8,268 bases of DNA from positions 1 through 8,268 of the forward strand of contig JBCCFC010000600.1 in assembly GCA_039029935.1 (NCBI GenBank), given 5' to 3'. Below the pieces are notes generated by a model. That model saw only the letters and a program-made list of their open reading frames with translations. It searched no databases and was not told the DNA's origin. Below are positions 1-5,079 of the stretch, piece by piece (positions within the stretch are counted from its first letter, which is position 1; the number at the start of each line of letters is the position of its first letter). A program made the translations under genes and the position numbers. The DNA comes from G039029935 sp039029935 (GTDB lineage: Bacteria > Chloroflexota > Anaerolineae > Caldilineales > Caldilineaceae).

Positions 1-280
1 AATCATTCAATTTTTATACTTTTTGCGCACCAGCAAATTCCTGACGCGCTAAAATCCACCAATAGTTTTCTATTGATCCTATTGATCAAAATAATCAGAT
101 TAATTATATGATTGAATGATCATACCACGAAAGATGATTGATTCGCAAAATTTATGAGTGCGTATCACATGATTGGCACATTTGAATACGGTAGCACTTA
201 GACACTTGCTTGAAACGCCTATTTTTGCAATACTTACAGGGTATACTCATTTTTGGATAGAATAATAGACGAGGATAATG
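1..280. other. AT-rich non-coding leader
   Basis: No convincing gene is visible in these 280 bases on either strand; the stretch is clearly more AT-rich than the coding regions. It holds a perfect 9-bp tandem repeat (70-87) and a 10-bp inverted pair, ATCATTCAAT at 2-11 and ATTGAATGAT at 111-120. It presumably contains the promoter of the VOC gene that follows. A TATACT hexamer at 242-247 could be its -10 box, but no good -35 box lies 16-18 bp upstream, so I do not call a promoter. Confidence 0.55.
70..87. repeat. 9-bp perfect tandem repeat, two copies
   Basis: CTATTGATC occurs twice with no gap, at 70-78 and 79-87, in AT-rich sequence about 190 bp before the VOC start codon. Each copy contains the palindrome-like core TTGATC. 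It could be a pair of protein-binding sites or a chance slippage product. Nothing else in the window repeats this unit, so its role is unknown. Confidence 0.5.
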
Positions 281-691
281 ATGACAAACACTGTGCATAA
301 ACGCATTGCAGTTGATATTGGCGTGTTGGTGGCTGATATCAGCACGTCACGACGATTTTACCATGAGTTGTTGGCGTTGCCGATTGTTGCAGAGGTCACA
401 ACTTCGCTCATTGGCAAGGGACACATGGTGCAATTGCAGCATGGAGCGTCGTTGATTAAGCTGGTGCAGTTAGATGAAACACCACCAGCGCAAGATGCAG
501 GAAGTATTGCCAGTTGTACAGGCTATCGCTACATCACGCTGATGGTGACGGACATCTCGACCATCATGACAAGGCTCAAACAGGCGAATGTTCCTATCGT
601 ACAGCCGATAACTGAGCTTGGCAATGGTGCCGTAATTTCAATGGTGGCTGACCCAGATGGCAATGTGGTTGAGTTTGTGCAAGAGGCGTAG
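281..691 (+). CDS. VOC (glyoxalase/bleomycin-resistance fold) family protein
   Basis: A small soluble protein of 136 residues, about the usual length for a single-chain VOC protein with two beta-alpha-beta-beta-beta modules. Module 1 starts at about residue 9 (VDIGVLVADISTSRRFYHELL, matching the family pattern of a beta strand then S-x-x-FY-x-x-L). Module 2 starts at about residue 83 (YITLMVTDISTIMTRLK). It ends with the hallmark ADPDGNVVEF near residues 123-132. Counted from the first of two adjacent ATGs, the positions that carry metal ligands in glyoxalase I appear as D13, K61, Y85 and E132, so only the last Glu is kept. A glyoxalase I activity is therefore unlikely, and the substrate cannot be named. 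Start choice: GAGG at 271-274 is 6 nt from the ATG at 281 but only 3 nt from the ATG at 278, so 281 is preferred; starting at 278 adds one Met. The gene stands alone on this strand and converges on the aldolase gene. Confidence 0.85.
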   Translation: MTNTVHKRIAVDIGVLVADISTSRRFYHELLALPIVAEVTTSLIGKGHMVQLQHGASLIKLVQLDETPPAQDAGSIASCTGYRYITLMVTDISTIMTRLKQANVPIVQPITELGNGAVISMVADPDGNVVEFVQEA

Positions 692-716
692 GTATTTTGT
701 TCTCCACAGGATAGAC

Positions 717-1640
717 TTACATCGCAGCTATCTCAAAAAAGCCAACCTCTTCAAGATCGGCTTTTAATCGCTCTCGCTGCTCCGGAGCAAGTGCCATGTG
801 TGGAGGTCGTGGATCGCCACAGTCTAGGCCAAGCAGCCGTAATGCCTCCCGTAATGCACCCTGAATTCCGTGTGAAATGAGGACCGTCGTCACGCGGTTG
901 GCGCGCTTTTGTAGGTCCAGTGCCTGTACAACATCACCTTGGGCATAACAGGTGCGCAGCTTGCCATAGATGCCTTGCATAACATTCAGCGTTGTGCCAA
1001 TGTTGCCCGGTGCGCCCGCCATTGCGCCAAAAAGACATTGTTCGTCCATGCCCGAAAAGATAGTCCAGCCCATACTCTCCTGTGCTGTGTCATCTTGTGC
1101 TGTGTCCCCCAACTCAATGACATGCCCCATCTCATACATATTGGGACCTGTGTACTTGGCTCCGGCCAAATTGGGGATGCGTTGTTGTAGCTCATGCATC
1201 AGCGTCACCGCATCCACTTGCCCACCAAATAGGTATGGGAAAAAGGGCACAGTGGGTACGGCAGCGGCGATGGCTTCGTAATGTCGATAGGTCATCGCAA
1301 TGTCGCCTTTGACCAATGGTAAAACAGAGCTGACACCTGCTGCGCCTACGGACTGTGCATGTTTTGCCAGGGCAACGGCGGGGTGCGTATTCATGCTGCC
1401 GACATGGACGATGATGGGTACTTGGTCGCCGACTTGCTCCATGACCGCTTGGGTCACAGCAACGCGTTCGTCCGTCGATTGCAGGGTTCCTTCGCCCGTG
1501 CTGCCACAAAGGTAGAGGCCGTCTGCCTTTTTTCCTAATAAGTATTCAACTAAATCATGCAAGGCGGGCAGCGATACATCGCCATCGGCTGTTGTTGGTG
1601 TCACAAGGGCAGGCCATGCCCCCTGAAATGTTGTTGTCAT
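717..1640 (-). CDS. DapA / N-acetylneuraminate lyase family aldolase
   Basis: A class I (Schiff-base) lyase of 307 residues, the usual length for the DHDPS/NAL superfamily, expected to be a cytoplasmic TIM barrel acting on pyruvate or another 2-oxo acid. Visible hallmarks are the pyruvate-binding GSTGEG at 46-51, the HVGS strand at 79-82, the probable catalytic Tyr136 in PFFPYLFGG, the Schiff-base Lys162 in GAKYT, and FSGMDE at 195-200 followed by GAPGNIGTTLN at 209-219. HVGS, the FxGxDE motif and the final GxxGTTLN resemble sialic-acid lyases more than dihydrodipicolinate synthases, but the usual YNxP around the Tyr is replaced by YLFG. The true substrate may therefore be neither. Residues 179-187 contain a small internal duplication (DTAQ-D-DTAQ). 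The ATG at 1640 follows an A/G-rich weak ribosome site (AGAAAGAAGAA) and a clear promoter. No sialic-acid transport or kinase gene is nearby. Superfamily is sure; function is not. Confidence 0.93.
   Translation of the reverse strand: MTTTFQGAWPALVTPTTADGDVSLPALHDLVEYLLGKKADGLYLCGSTGEGTLQSTDERVAVTQAVMEQVGDQVPIIVHVGSMNTHPAVALAKHAQSVGAAGVSSVLPLVKGDIAMTYRHYEAIAAAVPTVPFFPYLFGGQVDAVTLMHELQQRIPNLAGAKYTGPNMYEMGHVIELGDTAQDDTAQESMGWTIFSGMDEQCLFGAMAGAPGNIGTTLNVMQGIYGKLRTCYAQGDVVQALDLQKRANRVTTVLISHGIQGALREALRLLGLDCGDPRPPHMALAPEQRERLKADLEEVGFFEIAAM
737..765 (+). terminator. possible terminator of the VOC gene
   Basis: AAAAGCC (737-743) and GGCTTTT (759-765) form a 7-bp stem with a 15-nt loop, followed by a short AATC. 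It begins 45 nt after the VOC stop codon and lies inside the 3' end of the oppositely oriented aldolase gene. Position and stem suit a + strand terminator for the convergent pair. The stem is short, half of it is A:U, and the T tract is only four bases, so it may be coincidence. Confidence 0.3.
1081..1106. repeat. 15-bp tandem duplication inside the aldolase gene
   Basis: TGTGCTGTGTCATCT (1081-1095) is followed directly by TGTGCTGTGTC (1096-1106). The repeat is in frame and encodes the doubled DTAQ of the aldolase at residues 179-187. It falls in a variable loop between the lysine strand (around residue 162) and the FSGMDE strand (195-200), where family members differ in length. It is probably a recent slippage event without effect on the active site. 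Confidence 0.7.
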
Positions 1641-1690
1641 ATGTGTTTCTTCTTTCTGAATTGATGATAGTGGTTAGAATTTGGACGAGG

Positions 1691-1719
1691 ATCGTATCAT
1701 AGGGGGTATTCGCTGTCAA
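1691..1719 (-). promoter_or_regulatory. sigma-70 type promoter of the aldolase gene
   Basis: Reading the - strand, a perfect -35 box TTGACA (1719-1714) and a -10 box TACGAT (1696-1691, four of six consensus bases) are separated by exactly 17 bp. Transcription would start near 1684, giving a leader of roughly 44 nt before the ATG at 1640. The promoter lies directly after the terminator of the upstream oxidase gene, so the aldolase is most likely its own transcription unit. Confidence 0.7.
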
Positions 1720-1745
1720 ATCGTTTTTTTTCTCACCTCCAGCAC

Positions 1746-1784
1746 AAAAAAGCGGCAAAGCCTTTGAAACTTTGCCGCTTTTTT
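1746..1784 (-). terminator. rho-independent terminator after the multicopper oxidase
   Basis: A perfect 15-bp stem is formed by 1746-1760 (six A then GCGGCAAAG) and 1770-1784 (CTTTGCCGC then six T), with a 9-nt loop. Read on the - strand, the GC-rich stem is followed by a run of T, and it sits about 70 bp after the oxidase stop codon, so it should end that transcript. Because both arms end in A/T runs it would also work on the + strand, although no + strand gene reads into it. Confidence 0.88.
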
Positions 1785-1852
1785 GCGTTCAGCTCGCTAA
1801 TCTATGATGATAACCATTTCACAGCCACGTTGGATATAGATTGATAGCATCA

Positions 1853-4615
1853 TTATTTTTGTGCCTGATTGTGTTCGTTTGGTGGTGGCGGTTTAAATCT
1901 GTCAGGTTCCTTATTCGGGTCTGGCAATTTAATACCAGGCAACATGATATTGTAATCATACATCACACGCGTATTCGTAAACGGCTTGGGGTCAGTAATC
2001 AACGTCTCTGAAGCTACATAGTTGGCATGGCTTAACTCCGATGGTGCAAGAATCCTAACCTCTTGCATCATGCCCCAATCCTCGTGTGGCAAGATGTGAC
2101 AGTGGTTGACAAAGGCTCCCGTGAAATCTGGGAAGCGTGAACGGAAGACGACACGGCCACCGTTCCGAGGCATCCGTACTGTGTCTTGCCAGCGTGGTAG
2201 CCTGTCCTCGTACATTGGCTTGCCTTCCCAATCCGTCATACTGATTACCCAGAATGGATTTTGATGCATGTGGAAAACGTGATCCACTGCTTTCACAGGA
2301 ATGTCACTGCGATTTATACCAACAGGATTCTGACCATAAACATATTTGCCAGTATCAGTATATATAGTCATTGACAAATTCAGCAATGACCATTCTTCTG
2401 CTGTGCCTAGTCCCATCTGTGGTGAATGACCATGTGGATCAAATTTAACACCATCCACAGCCATACTATTGAAATCCTCTACGTTACGCTGTCCTTTCAT
2501 TGTGATTCCTGTCACGTGAGGGAATTGTCTATGCGACCACCCAGAGTATGTCACAACACGTGTACGGTAGAATGGTTTATCGATATAATCAAGACCAGAA
2601 ATATCATCAGCGACACGTTCAGCAAAGGTCAGCTCTAGCTCTTGTTTTGTAACAGGCTTCAGTGATGGTGGAACTGTTAAGCTGCCCATAACGCTAATGC
2701 GAAGCGTCTCAGTGATATTAGAAACACTATCAAGCTTGTTGCCTGTAACAATCACACTCGCTAATACAACGGGTTTAGCTGAGCCTAATCCTCCGTCAAC
2801 CGTATCAGTAGTAGGTGTCGCTAGAATCGCATAGACGCCTTCTTTGTCCGGAGCTTGGAAAATAAAATCAGCACGGTTGGCGGGTGAAAAGGCAGCAAAG
2901 GTCACGGACTTTGTTGTGTAATTGCCCTCTTCGTCCACAAGCGTAACACCATCATAAGATATCATGTGCATAGTTTGTCTGGCACGACCATCTGTTGGCA
3001 CTCGGTATTCGTTCGACCCAATCTTCTCCTCTACCTCTACAATAGCTAAATCAAAAAAGCCTGTTCCTCTCGCAGTTGCGTTCAATACACGCCAACGTTC
3101 TACGGCACCTGGCTGCATCACCATATTTAGTGGTTTATTATTTGCAATAGAAGCACCATTAACTCGGGAAGGATTATTGAAGTTAATGAGTCGTTCTCTG
3201 TAACCCGTCTCATCTTTAGGAAATGCTTTTTCAAGAGCCTCATCCAAATCACCTCTGATGAGGAAAAATCCCGTCATACCGCCATTTACCTGTACATCTG
3301 TGGAGCCATGTCCATGAGGGTGATACCAGAATGTACCTGGGAAATGGGGTTCAATACCTGCATCCTTCCCGATGCGGATTTCATAGTCTCCAGAGCGACG
3401 GAGTTCCTTGGGACGAAGCGGCCAGTTGACACCTGTAAGCTTACGTAGTCGATAATCTTGCTCTGGGATAATTCGCAAGAGGACATTATCAGAATGTGTA
3501 CCATTGGGGTTGACGCCCGGTGCGGTATGCAATCCATGAAAATGAATATTGGTGGTATGACGTTGATAAGGACCATTGACATGCCCAGGCAATTCCCAAT
3601 CTTGAATGGTTATGGGTCTACCCGAAACAATGCCAAATGCTTTCGAAAATTGCAGTGTTTGTGTAATAAGACTCTGTGCATCTTTGAGCGTAGGTGCGGG
3701 TGCTGCCGCAGGTGCGGGTGCTGCCGCAGGCACTGGTTGGTCCGATACACTTTGAAGTGTAGATACAAACGCTTTGACTAGAGCGTTGATCTCGTCAATA
3801 CTCAGATCATCAATATCTCTACCTGTGAGCAGGAGGTGTGCCTCTGCATAAACTAAAAATCTATCGATTTGCTCTGGGTCCATACAAAGGACAGCAGTAT
3901 TTGTTCCCGGATAATTGATGACTCCCCGATACGCCAAGGGCATTGGCGGCTCTGTAAAGAGTGGCAGCGGGATGATATCGGTGATAGTAAGCGTATTTGT
4001 TGGAGGCACTGTCGGATCAAGCAGACAATGACGATTCCCACTCGGATGCGCCTTAAACCAATCGGCACGCTTATTAGCGGACATATTATTGATAAGTCGC
4101 AGCTTGAGTGTACCATCACCCGTCATCACGATGGTGGGTCCTGGTGAGGTTTTTGTGTATCCCTCCACGTTGCTGATATAGCCGAAAACGTCTTTTGATA
4201 TTTCTGTCGCGGTCAGAATGAGTTGCGCATCCGGATTATTTGGATCGACTATCCACTTGGCTGGCTGTGTTTGCGAAAAGGTCTCACTTGTCGTCGTAAT
4301 GGTAAAGACCAGTGACTGGCCGTCTGCAAGTGGTGCGGCAAGCTCTTCTGGCTGTACATTCAACTCTGCGTTAGCAGATGCCTTTACAGGCTGTGCATTC
4401 AATTCTGCACTGGCGGATGCCTCTACAGGCTGTGCATTTAACTCTGCATTGGCAGATGTCTCTATAGCCTGTACACTTGACGTATTCAAGCTGAAAAACA
4501 ATCCGGCTACCCCAAAACCACTCAAAATAATCATCAACATAACGATGATTATTCGGTTTTGGTTGCTGGATGATGTTGGTGCAAATTGCCTATGCATCCT
4601 CTTATCTTCAAACAT
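1853..4615 (-). CDS. large secreted multicopper oxidase (laccase-like)
   Basis: Oxidises a substrate in one-electron steps and reduces O2 to water with four coppers; the substrate is not known. All four copper motifs are present: HFH (358-360), HPH (432-434 in WYHPHGHGS), HVFHMH (779-784) and HCHILPHEDWGM (838-849). This gives type 1 ligands H779, C839, H844 and M849, and eight type 2/3 histidines. At 920 residues it is far longer than usual laccases (about 500-600). Residues 22-42 form a hydrophobic signal segment with a likely signal-peptidase site after VQA (48-50). There is no twin-arginine motif, although many multicopper oxidases use Tat. Residues 51-89 are three 13-residue repeats (AELNAQP core). 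Cupredoxin domain 1 starts at GPTIVM (159-164) but is split by about 170 residues before TNIHFHGLH (355-363). This insert contains C197, C244 and an Ala/Pro linker (296-309). The tail (899-920) is proline-rich. AGGAGGA 5 nt before the ATG at 4615 fixes the start. It appears monocistronic. Confidence 0.94.
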   Translation of the reverse strand: MFEDKRMHRQFAPTSSSNQNRIIIVMLMIILSGFGVAGLFFSLNTSSVQAIETSANAELNAQPVEASASAELNAQPVKASANAELNVQPEELAAPLADGQSLVFTITTTSETFSQTQPAKWIVDPNNPDAQLILTATEISKDVFGYISNVEGYTKTSPGPTIVMTGDGTLKLRLINNMSANKRADWFKAHPSGNRHCLLDPTVPPTNTLTITDIIPLPLFTEPPMPLAYRGVINYPGTNTAVLCMDPEQIDRFLVYAEAHLLLTGRDIDDLSIDEINALVKAFVSTLQSVSDQPVPAAAPAPAAAPAPTLKDAQSLITQTLQFSKAFGIVSGRPITIQDWELPGHVNGPYQRHTTNIHFHGLHTAPGVNPNGTHSDNVLLRIIPEQDYRLRKLTGVNWPLRPKELRRSGDYEIRIGKDAGIEPHFPGTFWYHPHGHGSTDVQVNGGMTGFFLIRGDLDEALEKAFPKDETGYRERLINFNNPSRVNGASIANNKPLNMVMQPGAVERWRVLNATARGTGFFDLAIVEVEEKIGSNEYRVPTDGRARQTMHMISYDGVTLVDEEGNYTTKSVTFAAFSPANRADFIFQAPDKEGVYAILATPTTDTVDGGLGSAKPVVLASVIVTGNKLDSVSNITETLRISVMGSLTVPPSLKPVTKQELELTFAERVADDISGLDYIDKPFYRTRVVTYSGWSHRQFPHVTGITMKGQRNVEDFNSMAVDGVKFDPHGHSPQMGLGTAEEWSLLNLSMTIYTDTGKYVYGQNPVGINRSDIPVKAVDHVFHMHQNPFWVISMTDWEGKPMYEDRLPRWQDTVRMPRNGGRVVFRSRFPDFTGAFVNHCHILPHEDWGMMQEVRILAPSELSHANYVASETLITDPKPFTNTRVMYDYNIMLPGIKLPDPNKEPDRFKPPPPNEHNQAQK
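3693..3728. repeat. 18-bp tandem repeat encoding an Ala/Pro hinge
   Basis: GGTGCGGGTGCTGCCGCA occurs twice, perfectly and in frame, at 3693-3710 and 3711-3728. On the coding strand it gives the AAAPAP-AAAPAP stretch at about residues 298-309 of the oxidase, a typical flexible extracellular linker. It sits between the inserted segment and the resumption of cupredoxin domain 1. Confidence 0.85.
4350..4466. repeat. three 39-bp tandem repeats in the oxidase N-terminus
   Basis: Three in-frame units lie at 4350-4388, 4389-4427 and 4428-4466. Neighbouring units agree at 32-33 of 39 bases. They encode 13-residue units with the core AELNAQP or AELNVQP at residues 51-89, directly after the predicted signal-peptide cleavage point. 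Many of the differences between units are synonymous. The pattern suggests a repeat-built spacer between the membrane exit point and the enzyme. Confidence 0.9.
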
Positions 4616-4620
4616 AAACT

Positions 4621-4627
4621 TCCTCCT
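4621..4627 (-). promoter_or_regulatory. strong Shine-Dalgarno site of the oxidase gene
   Basis: On the - strand AGGAGGA precedes the ATG at 4615 by 5 nt. This near-perfect site is the best ribosome-binding site in the window and decides for the first Met over the internal Met at residue 7. Confidence 0.85.
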
Positions 4628-4741
4628 TATACCGTCATTCTTGTATCAATTAAGTCGTGAACGATTCGGTTCATTACAAGTTGATCTCTCATAAGCGATT
4701 AACCGCCTCGTTACTTTTTGACTTTAGGAATGACAACTATT

Positions 4742-4800
4742 TAACGTACGCACGTTCAGTCAGCACGCCCCGTGCGGGTCTAATCCAAATGGGTACGTTA
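4742..4800. promoter_or_regulatory. nested dyad upstream of the oxidase gene
   Basis: TAACGTAC (4742-4749) and GTACGTTA (4793-4800) are a perfect 8-bp inverted pair. Inside them GCACG and CGTGC (4763-4775) pair around a CCC loop, and AACGT/ACGTT (4743-4755) form a third small dyad. The block lies about 130-185 bp before the oxidase start codon, within range of a regulatory or leader element. Whether it acts as operator DNA or folded RNA is not known. Confidence 0.35.
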
Positions 4801-4833
4801 TTTAGTCGCTATTCCTTAGGTTTATCTAAAGAA

Positions 4834-4862
4834 AAACTGCTCATCAAAATGATGAGCAGTTT
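4834..4862 (-). terminator. terminator of the dioxygenase-glycosyltransferase operon
   Basis: AAACTGCTCATCA (4834-4846) and TGATGAGCAGTTT (4850-4862) form a perfect 13-bp stem with a 3-nt loop. Read on the - strand, the stem runs into TTTTTCTTT, the expected U-rich tail, about 215 bp after the glycosyltransferase stop. On the + strand the following sequence is less T-rich, so the - strand reading is favoured. Confidence 0.7.
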
Positions 4863-4921
4863 CCTTAGCCATTTTTGTGACGGCTATATCTATCAGTATA
4901 TAGGGGTTTGGCATCGTTGTC

Positions 4922-4963
4922 TGTCGAACAAATAATGATAATCTTGTCGTTGTTTGTTCTACA
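4922..4963 (+). other. long stem-loop with G:U pairs favouring + strand RNA
   Basis: The arms 4926-4940 and 4945-4959 form a continuous 15-bp stem with a 4-nt loop (ATCT). Twelve pairs are Watson-Crick and three are T:G on the + strand. After one mismatch the stem continues with TGT (4922-4924) and ACA (4961-4963). The three wobble pairs would be A:C mismatches in a - strand transcript, so if the fold matters it matters in + strand RNA. It is followed by a moderately U-rich stretch. It could be a small-RNA terminator, a remnant of a palindromic repeat element, or chance. Confidence 0.4.
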
Positions 4964-5079
4964 AGAATTTATTTTCTATGTCTTGTATGTAATTTACGAA
5001 GTAATATGTTGTAATGATGTCTTTGTAGCTTTCTGTATCCTTTGGGATTATCGTTTCTATCTCTTGATTTTGTGAAAAC

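Larger units (their letters stand above)
4616..5079. other. 464-bp palindrome-rich intergenic region
   Basis: The region lies between the oxidase start and the glycosyltransferase stop, both on the - strand. It holds the oxidase ribosome site, a nested dyad at 4742-4800, a terminator-like hairpin at 4834-4862 and a long imperfect hairpin at 4922-4963. The only + strand open frame of any size (4657-4935, 92 codons) resembles no family I know and overlaps these structures, so I do not call it a gene. A promoter for the oxidase must lie here, but I see no convincing pair of boxes. TTGTCA at 4736-4731 on the - strand is a possible -35 without a good -10. Confidence 0.6.

Noticed and set aside
4218..4694. 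158-codon + strand open frame opposite the oxidase N-terminus
   Set aside because: It mirrors the 39-bp repeats of the real gene on the other strand and has no start signal; the oxidase frame is supported by copper motifs and a strong ribosome site.
4742..4800. tRNA or riboswitch in the oxidase leader
   Set aside because: The stems do not form a cloverleaf, and no known riboswitch core is recognisable; only simple nested dyads are present.
4657..4935. 92-codon + strand open frame in the intergenic region
   Set aside because: It has no clear ribosome site, its protein resembles no family I know, and it runs through palindromes and a likely terminator. A chance open frame in non-coding DNA is the simpler reading.
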